NCBI GenBank assembly: GCA_902478825.1
Contig: CABSMK010000009.1
Coordinates: 1-19,829, forward strand
From: an uncultured Collinsella sp.
GTDB lineage: Bacteria > Actinomycetota > Coriobacteriia > Coriobacteriales > Coriobacteriaceae
Length of the DNA stretch: 19,829 bases
Direction of reading: 5' to 3'
Below the pieces are notes generated by a model. It had not been told where the DNA came from. It saw only the letters and a program-made list of their open reading frames with translations, and did not search any database. A program made the position numbers and the translations under genes. This document shows positions 13,235-19,829 of this stretch, piece by piece (the first letter of the stretch is position 1; each line of letters starts with the position of its first letter).

Positions 13235-15217
13235 ATGACCGATAGCATGCAGCAGATGGCGCTCGACACGCTCGGCGCCTATTTTGGCTACACCTCGTTT
13301 CGCCCGGGACAGGACCGCATGGTCGATGCGATCCTTGCCGGTCGTGATGCGCTGGGTGTTATGCCCACGGGCGCCGGCAAGTCCATTTGCTACCAGGTGC
13401 CCGCGCTCATGCTGCCCGGCATCACCTTTGTGGTGAGTCCGCTGCTGTCGCTTATGGAGGACCAGACCCGTGCGTTGCTCGCGGCGGGTGCGCGACCCAG
13501 CTATCTCAACTCCAGCCTTACTCCGGCCCAGCAAAACACCGTGCTCAAGCGGGCGCGCGAGGGCCGCTACCAGCTTATGTACGTGGCGCCCGAGCGCTTG
13601 CTCGAGCCGCGTTTTTTGGCCTTTGCGCGGGAGGCCGCGGCGGACGGCGGCATTGGCGTGCCGCTCGTGGCCATTGACGAGGCCCACTGCGTGAGCCAAT
13701 GGGGCCAGGATTTCCGCCCCGCCTATCTGCAGATTCGTGAGTTCACCGATTCCCTGCCGCAGCGCCCCATCGTGGCGGCGTTTACCGCTACGGCGACCGA
13801 GCGCGTGCGCGCGGATATTCAGCAGATGCTCGGCCTGCAAAACCCCGCGACGGTGGTGACGGGCTTCGATCGCAAGAACCTCTACTTTGGCTGCGAGGAG
13901 ATGGGCGACAAGGCCAAGGCCGCGTGGGTGCGTGACTACGTGATCGCGCATTCGAGCGAGAGCGGCATCGTGTATTGCTCGACCCGCAAGACGGTCGATG
14001 CGCTGGCAGGCGAGCTTGCCGAGGCACTGGGCCCCAGCGGCATTCGCGTTGGCCGCTACCATGCCGGCATGGGCAACGACGCCCGCCGGCAAAGCCAGCG
14101 CGCCTTTATCGACGACGATATCCAGGTGATGGTTGCCACCAACGCCTTTGGTATGGGCATCGACAAGCCCAACGTGCGCTACGTGATCCACAACAACGTG
14201 CCCGAGAGCATCGAGGCCTACTACCAGGAGGCGGGTCGAGCCGGCCGCGATGGCGACCCGGCCAGCTGCCACCTGCTGTGGAACGGCAACGATTTTCGCA
14301 TGCGTCGCTTTCTGATCGACCGCGGCGATGCTGCCGATGAGGCGCTCGACGACGAGCAGCGCGCATGGGCGCTCCAGAACCGCTACCGCCTGCTCAGCCA
14401 GATGGAGGGCTACTGCAATACTACCGGCTGCCTGCGCGAATACATGCTGCGCTACTTTGGCGACGAGGCCGCGGCCGAGCATGCTGCTGCGGCTGGTGCG
14501 GGCGCCACCGCCACGGATGACGCCGAGGGCTGCGGCAACTGCAGCAACTGCCTCACGCAGTTCGAGGTCGAGGACGTCACCGATATGGCCCGCGCCGCCG
14601 TGCGCTACGTGGCCACGCGTCCCATGCGCTTTGGCAAGTCGCTGATCGCCGACGTGCTCCACGGCGGCAACACCGAGCGCATTCGCCAGATGCATCTGGA
14701 CGAGGACCGCGGCTACGGTGAGCTGTCGAGCGAATCGGTCGGGCGCATCAAGGACATCATCGGCCAGCTGTGCGGCCGCGGTTATCTGGCCACCTCGCAG
14801 GGGCAGTACCCGGTCGTGGGGCTGGGTCCGCGTGCCGTCGAGGTCGAGGATGAGGCGTTCGCCTTTACCGTTAAGCGTCGTGCGTCCAAGCGCAAGGCCT
14901 CGGCCCGCGCCCGCCGCGCCGTCGATCTGCTGCGCGAGGAGGCCGAGCTGGATCAGCGCCCGCGTGTTGGCGACGATGCCGAGCTGTTCGAGCGCCTGCG
15001 TGCCCTGCGCAAGGAGATTTCGACCGAGCTGGAGATGGCGCCGTACATGGTCTTCTCCGACAAGGCCCTGCGCGGCCTGTGCCGTCTGCGCCCTCAGACA
15101 CGCGACGAGCTTATCCAGGTCAACGGCATCGGCGAGAAAAAGGCCGACGCCTTTGGCGAGCAGTTTATGGCGGCGATTGAAGAGTTTGAGTCCGAGTATG
15201 CACGGAATGGAGCATAA
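13235..15217 (+). CDS. recQ: ATP-dependent DNA helicase RecQ
   Basis: A 660-aa 3'-5' superfamily 2 helicase of replication-fork and recombination repair. Order: motif 0 with FRPGQ (22-26), Walker A MPTGAGKS (43-50), DEAH (148-151), aromatic-rich loop CVSQWGQDFRP (152-162), motif III TATAT, helicase domain 2 with FGMGIDKPNVR and YYQEAGRAGRDG (329-340), Zn-binding Cys399/433/436/439, winged helix about 440-555, and a C-terminal HRDC domain (about 575-655, with LIQVNGIGEKKADAFG). Odd: the segment between the first and second Zn cysteines holds an extra Ala/Gly-rich loop (411-431) compared with the E. coli spacing. Its stop is 2 bases before the regulator C start, so the two are probably co-transcribed. 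Confidence 0.97.
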   Translation: MTDSMQQMALDTLGAYFGYTSFRPGQDRMVDAILAGRDALGVMPTGAGKSICYQVPALMLPGITFVVSPLLSLMEDQTRALLAAGARPSYLNSSLTPAQQNTVLKRAREGRYQLMYVAPERLLEPRFLAFAREAAADGGIGVPLVAIDEAHCVSQWGQDFRPAYLQIREFTDSLPQRPIVAAFTATATERVRADIQQMLGLQNPATVVTGFDRKNLYFGCEEMGDKAKAAWVRDYVIAHSSESGIVYCSTRKTVDALAGELAEALGPSGIRVGRYHAGMGNDARRQSQRAFIDDDIQVMVATNAFGMGIDKPNVRYVIHNNVPESIEAYYQEAGRAGRDGDPASCHLLWNGNDFRMRRFLIDRGDAADEALDDEQRAWALQNRYRLLSQMEGYCNTTGCLREYMLRYFGDEAAAEHAAAAGAGATATDDAEGCGNCSNCLTQFEVEDVTDMARAAVRYVATRPMRFGKSLIADVLHGGNTERIRQMHLDEDRGYGELSSESVGRIKDIIGQLCGRGYLATSQGQYPVVGLGPRAVEVEDEAFAFTVKRRASKRKASARARRAVDLLREEAELDQRPRVGDDAELFERLRALRKEISTELEMAPYMVFSDKALRGLCRLRPQTRDELIQVNGIGEKKADAFGEQFMAAIEEFESEYARNGA

Positions 15218-15219
15218 CG

Positions 15220-15975
15220 ATGACATCCGACGATAAAACCGAGCGCACTGAGGTGTCCGCCGTGCCGCTGTACCAGCAGGTTATGGACGACCTAAAGGGC
15301 GAGATCGCGCGTGGCGTGTACGCATCCGGCTCGCGCATTCCTTCCGAGATGGAGCTCGCGAAGTCTTACGGCGTGGGGCGCGTCACCGTGCGCCGCGCCA
15401 TCGAGGAGCTGTCGCGCGCGGGGTATCTCAACCGCCAGCAGGGGAGGGGCACGTTTGTGTGCGCGCCCAAGCTCAAGCGCAAGATTGTCCAGAAGGGTGA
15501 CGTTCAGAGCTTTTCCGAGGGTTGCGCTGCCAACGACATGGTGGCCGGAGCACGCCTGGTGTCGCGCACGGTGGTTGCGGCGACGCGCGAGGACGCGGCG
15601 TTTTTTGGGGTGGAACCCGGCTGCGAGCTCATCGTTGTCGAGCGCGTGCGCACGGCAGATGGCGTGCCCGTCATGCTCGAGAACAACGCCTTTGTGCTGG
15701 CCGACCATCCCTATCTGCAGACGCTTGCCGACAAGGACCTCACGGACAATTCCATCTTTGCGCTTGTTGCCGAGCATTCGGGCCGCGCGCCGCTCAAGTC
15801 CGACCCCTGTACGGTGGAGATTGCGCTTGCCGATGCTCAGGCGGCCCCGCTGCTGGAGGTGCCGGTTGCCGAGCCGCTGTTTTATATGGAGGCGTACTTT
15901 ACCGATGCGGACGAGCGCCCTCTGCTGCTCGGGCGCCAAAAGATCGTGGGATCGCGCTACGTGTTCGACATCTAA
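15220..15975 (+). CDS. GntR-family transcriptional regulator with UTRA domain (regulator C)
   Basis: A 251-aa HutC-subfamily repressor and paralogue of regulator B. The HTH (about 13-82) reads PLYQQVMDDLKGEIARGVYASGSRIPSEMELAKSYGVGRVTVRRAIEEL with the wing GYLNRQQGRGTFVC. The UTRA domain (about 95-248) contains LIVVERVRTADGVPVMLENNAFV and ends LLGRQKIVGSRYVFDI. Its ATG is 2 bases after the recQ stop, with GGAATGGAG inside the end of recQ, so it is likely translated from the recQ message. Deglycase C starts 143 bases downstream behind a promoter with two ATAGAAC-type direct repeats, its presumed target. A phosphorylated glycated amino acid as effector is inference. Confidence 0.9.
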   Translation: MTSDDKTERTEVSAVPLYQQVMDDLKGEIARGVYASGSRIPSEMELAKSYGVGRVTVRRAIEELSRAGYLNRQQGRGTFVCAPKLKRKIVQKGDVQSFSEGCAANDMVAGARLVSRTVVAATREDAAFFGVEPGCELIVVERVRTADGVPVMLENNAFVLADHPYLQTLADKDLTDNSIFALVAEHSGRAPLKSDPCTVEIALADAQAAPLLEVPVAEPLFYMEAYFTDADERPLLLGRQKIVGSRYVFDI

Positions 15976-15984
15976 CGTCCACAG

Positions 15985-16063
15985 ATAGAACAATATAGAA
16001 CAAGTTTGGTGAAATGACTTCACGGGTGTCGTCGTGCGTGCTATAAATAGGACAACATAGAAC
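15985..16063 (+). promoter_or_regulatory. Promoter of deglycase C with paired 17-bp operator-like repeats
   Basis: ATAGAACAATATAGAAC (15985-16001) recurs as ATAGGACAACATAGAAC (16047-16063), with two mismatches. Between them TTCACG (16019-16024) and TATAAA (16042-16047), spaced 17 bases, form a credible promoter. The second repeat starts at the last base of the -10, where a bound repressor would block initiation. The 62-base offset of the two repeats is close to six helical turns. Confidence 0.65.
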
Positions 16064-16118
16064 GACAGCAGGTACGAGCGCCGTCGTTCAAAACCGCCAC
16101 ACAAGGAGGAGCATCACC

Positions 16119-17087
16119 ATGAACGCACACGATCTGATTCAGGAAATTATCGAGCGCAAGGGCAAGATCGAGAACGTATTTTGGATCGCCTGTGGCGGTT
16201 CGATGATCGACCTGATGCCGGCCAACGAGCTGCTCAAGCGCGAGGCCACCACGTTTACCTCGACGGTCTACACGGCACGCGAGTTTTGCCTGATGGCCCC
16301 CAAGAGTCTTGGCGAGAAGTCGCTCGTCGTCGCATGCAGCCACAGCGGCAACACGCAGGAGGTCGTCGACGGCTGCGAGATGGCGCTGGCAGCCGGCGCC
16401 GAGGTCGTTGCCCTCACCGACTGCGAGGGCTCCAAGATCGATAACGGCAAGTGGACCACCTGGGTCTATCCGTGGGGCGAAGGCGTGCCGCAGGCCGAGG
16501 TACCGCAGGGCATCGGCGCTCTGATCGCCGCCGAACTGCTCGACCGGCAGGAGGGTTACGAGGCGCTTGCCGACATGTACGCCGGCCTTAAGCAGATGGA
16601 TGCCCTGCTGCCCGCTGCCCGCGAGAAAGTCAACGCCGAGCTGGGCGATCGCTTTGCCGAGCTCTGCCAGCAGCATAAGTTCTTCTATATCCTGGGTTCC
16701 GGCCCCAACTTTAGCCAGACCTACGCCATGGCCATCTGCTCGCTCATGGAGATGCAGTGGCAGCACTGCTGCTACATCCACTCCGGCGAGTACTTCCACG
16801 GCCCGTTTGAGGCCACCGAGCCCGGCGTGTTCTACTTTGTGCAGCTCGGATCGGGCGAGTGCCGCCCCATGGAGGAGCGTGCGCTGGCGTTCCTCAACAC
16901 GCACACCGACACGGTCATGGTGCTCGATGCGCTCGAGTACGGCGTGGGTGACGTGCCTGCCAGCGTGCGTTCGTACCTGGAGCCGATCTTCTTCTACAAC
17001 ATGAGCTGCGAGCTGCGCGCCGCCCGCGGAAAGGTGTTCGACCACAGCCCCGAGATTCGTCGCTACATGGGCATCGAGCAGTACTAG
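16119..17087 (+). CDS. SIS-domain phosphosugar-amine deglycase, FrlB-like (deglycase C)
   Basis: A 322-aa double-SIS deglycase. Seen: ACGGSMIDLMPANELL (24-39), a canonical phosphate loop CSHSGNTQEVV (73-83), the second SIS half from about 186, E211 and H227 sixteen residues apart in MEMQWQHCCYIHSGEYFHGPFE, and the C-terminus IRRYMGIEQY. That end resembles E. coli fructoselysine 6-phosphate deglycase FrlB (RRYYGGLVEY, from memory) more than the RRYMWKL end of A and B. It has a strong AAGGAGGA 8 bases before the ATG and its own promoter downstream of regulator C. It has no transporter beside it, so it would rely on the PTS at 6104-8705 or on one elsewhere. Of the three, it is the best candidate for a fructoselysine-type substrate. 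Confidence 0.85.
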   Translation: MNAHDLIQEIIERKGKIENVFWIACGGSMIDLMPANELLKREATTFTSTVYTAREFCLMAPKSLGEKSLVVACSHSGNTQEVVDGCEMALAAGAEVVALTDCEGSKIDNGKWTTWVYPWGEGVPQAEVPQGIGALIAAELLDRQEGYEALADMYAGLKQMDALLPAAREKVNAELGDRFAELCQQHKFFYILGSGPNFSQTYAMAICSLMEMQWQHCCYIHSGEYFHGPFEATEPGVFYFVQLGSGECRPMEERALAFLNTHTDTVMVLDALEYGVGDVPASVRSYLEPIFFYNMSCELRAARGKVFDHSPEIRRYMGIEQY

Positions 17088-17138
17088 GTAACGGGAAAAG
17101 CATTCACCTTCGATTCGCAAGCGAACAGCGTGCGTAAA

Positions 17139-17177
17139 AAGCGGGCCGCGCCGGTGGGTTTCCGGCGCGGCCCGCTT
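17139..17177 (-). terminator. Strong terminator between convergent deglycase C and dehydrogenase genes
   Basis: A perfect 16-bp stem, AAGCGGGCCGCGCCGG (17139-17154) with CCGGCGCGGCCCGCTT (17162-17177), and a 7-base loop. On the minus strand it is followed by a run of five T, so it best serves the dehydrogenase. On the plus strand it may stop deglycase C less efficiently. Confidence 0.88.
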
Positions 17178-17218
17178 AGTATCGCGCATAGATTCGCAAG
17201 GTTGCGGCAGCCAGCGGC

Positions 17219-18196
17219 TTACTTGGCGTCGTAGGCCTCGGCATCCCACCAGTCGAGCTGGGCGATGTTGTCGCGAATGTGCTGGCAGCTCTTGTGGAAG
17301 CCCTCGAGTTCGTGCTCGGAAAGGTCGAGTGTGTAGACCTCCTCGACGCCCTCGGCACCGATCACGCACGGCAGGGAGGTAAAGATACCCTCCTCGCCAT
17401 ACTGGCCGGTCATAAGCGTAGAGGCCGAAAGCACGGCGTGCTCGTTGTGCAGCACGGCGGCGCAGACGCGCGCGGCGGAGTTGGCAACGGCGTACTCGGT
17501 GCACTGCTTGCCCTGGTAGGTCACATAGCCGCCCTTGCGTGCAAGCTCCTCGACCTCCATGTGGTCGAAGGCGTACTTGTCGGGGTTCTCGGCCTGAAGC
17601 TCGTTGAGGTTTTTGCCGGCGATGGTTGCGGCCTTAAAGGCAGCAAGCTGGCTAAAGCCGTGCTCGCCGATCATGTAGGCGTCGATGGACTTGGGGCTCA
17701 CGCCGACCTTCTTGGAGATCTCGGTGCGCAGGCGGGCGGAATCCAGGCCGCAGCCCGAGCCGATGATCTTCTTGGGATCGTAGCCGGTCAGGTGCCACAG
17801 CTCGGTGCACACGACGTCGCAGGGGTTGGAGATGCTCACGAAGATGCCGTCGAAGCCGGCGTTGACGATGCGCTTGGCAAAGGTGCGGGCGGCGTCGGTG
17901 GTAAAGAACAGCTCGCCGTCGCGGTTGCCGGCGGCCAGTGCGACCTTACCGGCGGCGTTGACGATGACGTCGCAGCAGGCCAGCTCCTCGTAGTGGTCGT
18001 AGCAGTTGACGATCTTGGTGTTGTACGGGACAAATGAAAGGGAGTCGCGCAGGTCCTGGACCTCGGACGTCACCTTGGCCTCGTTGATATCGCACAGGTA
18101 CAGCTCGTCGGCAATGCCCTGCATAAGCAGGCTGTTGGCGACATGTGCTCCTACGTGGCCCTGGCCGACCACACCGATCTTACGCGTCTGGTACAT
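17219..18196 (-). CDS. L-2-hydroxyisocaproate / L-lactate dehydrogenase-family enzyme
   Basis: A 325-aa NAD-dependent L-2-hydroxyacid dehydrogenase of the LDH/MDH fold. The start at 18196 follows GAAAGG; an in-frame ATG at 18235 lies at the predicted -10 and is rejected. Seen: Rossmann motif VVGQGHVGAHVA (9-20), D36 for NAD, SNPCD (123-127), LDSARLR with R155 for the carboxylate, and H179 in IGEHGFSQ. The substrate loop is long (AGKVALAAGNRDGELFFTTDA), and EEARKGG-like ELARKGGYVTYQGK (217-230) resembles Lactobacillus L-2-hydroxyisocaproate dehydrogenase, which reduces branched-chain and aromatic 2-oxoacids. True L-lactate dehydrogenase activity remains possible. It is convergent with deglycase C, so not part of its operon. 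Confidence 0.85.
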   Translation of the reverse strand: MYQTRKIGVVGQGHVGAHVANSLLMQGIADELYLCDINEAKVTSEVQDLRDSLSFVPYNTKIVNCYDHYEELACCDVIVNAAGKVALAAGNRDGELFFTTDAARTFAKRIVNAGFDGIFVSISNPCDVVCTELWHLTGYDPKKIIGSGCGLDSARLRTEISKKVGVSPKSIDAYMIGEHGFSQLAAFKAATIAGKNLNELQAENPDKYAFDHMEVEELARKGGYVTYQGKQCTEYAVANSAARVCAAVLHNEHAVLSASTLMTGQYGEEGIFTSLPCVIGAEGVEEVYTLDLSEHELEGFHKSCQHIRDNIAQLDWWDAEAYDAK

Positions 18197-18233
18197 ATAC
18201 GTATCCTTTCGGCCGAGTTTTTCGCGTCGAACC

Positions 18234-18239
18234 ATTGTA
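18234..18239 (-). promoter_or_regulatory. -10 box of the dehydrogenase gene
   Basis: On the minus strand TACAAT in the context GGCTACAATGG, about 37 bases before the start codon. No strong -35 is seen. Confidence 0.45.
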
Positions 18240-18371
18240 GCCTCCTGCCGTCACTTTGCTAGGCTAAAGCGCCATAGATTTTTGGGCATGCCTTAATCTC
18301 TACTTTTGGCTGTTTTGGACCACTGACGGTATCGCTGGGCGATGCACTCGCGCGGATGGGGCCGGTCGTTG

Positions 18372-18377
18372 TACCAT
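18372..18377 (+). promoter_or_regulatory. Possible -10 box of metA
   Basis: TACCAT in the context TTGTACCATAG, 28 bases before the ATG. Between it and the dehydrogenase promoter I see no S-box or other recognisable riboswitch; the 5' leader would be too short for one. Confidence 0.35.
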
Positions 18378-18405
18378 AGCTGCAACTGACTCGTAAGGAG
18401 CATCC

Positions 18406-19332
18406 ATGCCCATTCGCATCCCCGACGCCCTCCCTGCCGCCGCGCAGCTCGAGAGCGAGAACATCTTTGTCATGACCGAGTACCGCGCGCTACATCAGGA
18501 CATCCGTCCGCTGCGCGTGCTCATCCTCAACCTCATGCCCACCAAGATTGCCACCGAGACGCAGATCATGCGCAAGCTCTCCAACACACCGCTGCAGGTG
18601 GAGGTGGACCTGCTGCGCACTAAAACGCACGAGGCCACGCACGTGAGCGCCGGCCACCTGGAGACGTTCTACCGCACGTTCGACGACATCCGCGACATCC
18701 ACTACGACGGCCTGATCATCACGGGCGCGCCGGTGGAGCAGATGCCGTTCGAAGAGGTCGACTACTGGCCCGAGCTCTGCCAGATCATGGATTGGTCCAC
18801 CACGCACGTGCACTCTACGCTGCACATTTGTTGGGGCGCGCAGGCGGGGCTCTACCATCATTACGGTATCCAGAAGTACGACCTGCCGGCAAAGGCGAGC
18901 GGCGTGTTCGAGCATTATCTGGTGAAGCCGCAAAGCCCACTGGTCCGCGGCTTTGACGACCGTTTCTATGCCGTGCATTCGCGCAACACCGATGTGCGTC
19001 GCGAGGACGTGGAGGTCGAGCCGCAGCTTGAGGTCGTGGCCGTGTCCGACGAGGTGGGCCTGTACATCGTCAAGTCGACCGACAGCCGCCGCTTCTTTGT
19101 CTTTGGGCACCCCGAGTACGATACCGACACGTTGCGCCTGGAGTACGAGCGCGACGTGAAGCGCGGGCTCAACCCCCGGGTTCCGGCGCATTACTTCCCG
19201 AATGACGACCCCACGGCCGAGCCGCGCAACGTCTGGCGCAGCCAGGCTCAGTTGCTCTACACCAACTGGCTCAACTACTACGTTTACCAGACCACGCCCT
19301 ACGACCTGGCCCGCGCCGGCGAGGAGCACTAG
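18406..19332 (+). CDS. metA: Homoserine O-acetyltransferase (MetA family)
   Basis: A 308-aa cytosolic enzyme that acylates homoserine in the first committed step of methionine synthesis. The start is 5 bases after AAGGAG. The family is unmistakable: ENIFVMTEYRALHQDIRPLRVLILNLMPTK at the N-terminus, catalytic C142 in HICWGAQAGLYHHYG, and H235/E237 in FGHPEYD. Residue 111 (GAPVEQMPFEEVDYW) is Glu. In characterised MetA proteins Glu here goes with acetyl-CoA use and Gly (as in E. coli) with succinyl-CoA, so acetyl transfer is predicted despite the common annotation as succinyltransferase. It is a stand-alone gene with normal length. Confidence 0.95.
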   Translation: MPIRIPDALPAAAQLESENIFVMTEYRALHQDIRPLRVLILNLMPTKIATETQIMRKLSNTPLQVEVDLLRTKTHEATHVSAGHLETFYRTFDDIRDIHYDGLIITGAPVEQMPFEEVDYWPELCQIMDWSTTHVHSTLHICWGAQAGLYHHYGIQKYDLPAKASGVFEHYLVKPQSPLVRGFDDRFYAVHSRNTDVRREDVEVEPQLEVVAVSDEVGLYIVKSTDSRRFFVFGHPEYDTDTLRLEYERDVKRGLNPRVPAHYFPNDDPTAEPRNVWRSQAQLLYTNWLNYYVYQTTPYDLARAGEEH

Positions 19333-19366
19333 GCTGCGACTGTGGCCGTGGCTGATGTGACGGCGG

Positions 19367-19829
19367 TTAGGCGCTGACGATGTGGGGCAGCGGCAGGTCG
19401 TGGGCGTCGGTGGGGACGTGGCCGACGCGCTGTTCGTCAAAGGCGATGCCGATAATCTGACATGTGGCCGAAAGCGTGGGTAGGTAGCGGTCGTAGCAAC
19501 CGCCGCCGTAGCCCAGGCGCGCGCCGGTTTGGTCGAAGGCCACGAGCGGCACGATAATCATGTCGAGAACATCGGCAGGCACGATAGGGAAGCGATCGCT
19601 GTCGATGTCCATGGCCGTGAAGGCCCGCGTGGGGTGGGCGATAAACGGAGTCGCGGACGCATCGTCGACAGCAACTGCCCGCATGCATATGCGCTGGCCA
19701 CAAGCTGTGGCTTCGGCTGCCGAGAGCATGCACGGATAGGCCACGCGCCAGTCGCGTTTGGCGGCCGCCGCGGCAAACGCGGCAGGATTGACTTCGGAAC
19801 CCATCGCGGCATAGACGGCACCGCACACC
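19367..19829 (-). CDS. 5-formyltetrahydrofolate cyclo-ligase, N-terminally truncated by the window end
   Basis: The visible 153 residues match the C-terminal three quarters of 5,10-methenyltetrahydrofolate synthetase, which converts 5-formyl-THF and ATP to methenyl-THF. Seen: VAYPCMLS, DMIIVPLVAFDQTGARLGYGGGCYDRYL with the signature glycine loop, and the ending CQIIGIAFDEQRVGHVPTDAHDLPL. The family is usually about 180-200 residues and starts with a basic helix (K/R-rich) that is absent here. The frame is open to the edge, so the GTG at 19828 is not the true start. It is convergent with metA across 34 bases with no terminator visible. Confidence 0.88.
   Translation of the reverse strand, partial: VCGAVYAAMGSEVNPAAFAAAAAKRDWRVAYPCMLSAAEATACGQRICMRAVAVDDASATPFIAHPTRAFTAMDIDSDRFPIVPADVLDMIIVPLVAFDQTGARLGYGGGCYDRYLPTLSATCQIIGIAFDEQRVGHVPTDAHDLPLPHIVSA

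Noticed and set aside
13001..15226. A 741-codon minus-strand open frame opposite recQ
   Set aside because: It is a mirror frame of a GC-rich gene. It has no family signature, and the plus strand carries every RecQ motif.
18236..18405. SAM-responsive riboswitch before metA
   Set aside because: I found no S-box-like stems, and the candidate -10 leaves a leader of only about 20 bases.

Overview
High-GC actinobacterial DNA. Gene content and style (mannose-family PTS, SIS-domain deglycases with GntR/UTRA regulators, -10 boxes of the TACAAT type, intergenic repeats containing TTGGGGAC) suggest a gut Coriobacteriia member, most likely Collinsella; this is inferred from memory of the group, not from a search. 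Both ends look like contig ends. Bases 1-13 match the tail of the Nextera Tn5 mosaic-end adapter, so the first gene (PAP2 phosphatase) is cut at its 5' end. The last gene (5-formyltetrahydrofolate cyclo-ligase, minus strand) runs off the right edge.

Layout. 14-2499: PAP2-family phosphatase, threonine aldolase-like PLP enzyme, GNAT acetyltransferase. 2521-4441: GntR regulator A divergent from SIS deglycase A. 4441-4838: structured repeat copy 1, tandem 17-mers and a promoter. 4839-5921: EamA/DMT transporter with a TTG start. 6104-9885: mannose-family PTS (fused IIAB, IIC, IID), then SIS deglycase B, ended by a strong terminator. 9972-10601: HAD phosphatase. 10699-10817: a 119-bp MITE-like element. 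10956-11963: YitT-family membrane protein. 12183-12902: GntR regulator B, followed by structured repeat copy 2. 13235-15217: RecQ. 15220-15975: GntR regulator C. 16119-17087: SIS deglycase C. 17219-18196 (minus): L-2-hydroxyisocaproate/lactate dehydrogenase-type enzyme. 18406-19332: MetA. 19367-19829 (minus): partial cyclo-ligase.

How the genes fit together. The core (2521-17087) looks like a locus for using Amadori products (fructosyl- or glucosyl-amino acids). The PTS would import and phosphorylate the glycated amino acid, and SIS deglycases would split the 6-phospho-adduct into a hexose 6-phosphate and a free amino acid. There is one PTS but three divergent deglycases and three UTRA-type GntR regulators. 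Three different operator-like repeat families sit next to them: AACYTGTATGC at regulator A/deglycase A, CGTTATA at the DMT gene, the PTS operon and regulator B, and ATAGRACAANATAGAAC at deglycase C. This suggests parallel circuits, each tuned to a different glycated substrate and sharing one transporter. Substrates and regulator-operator pairing are inference.
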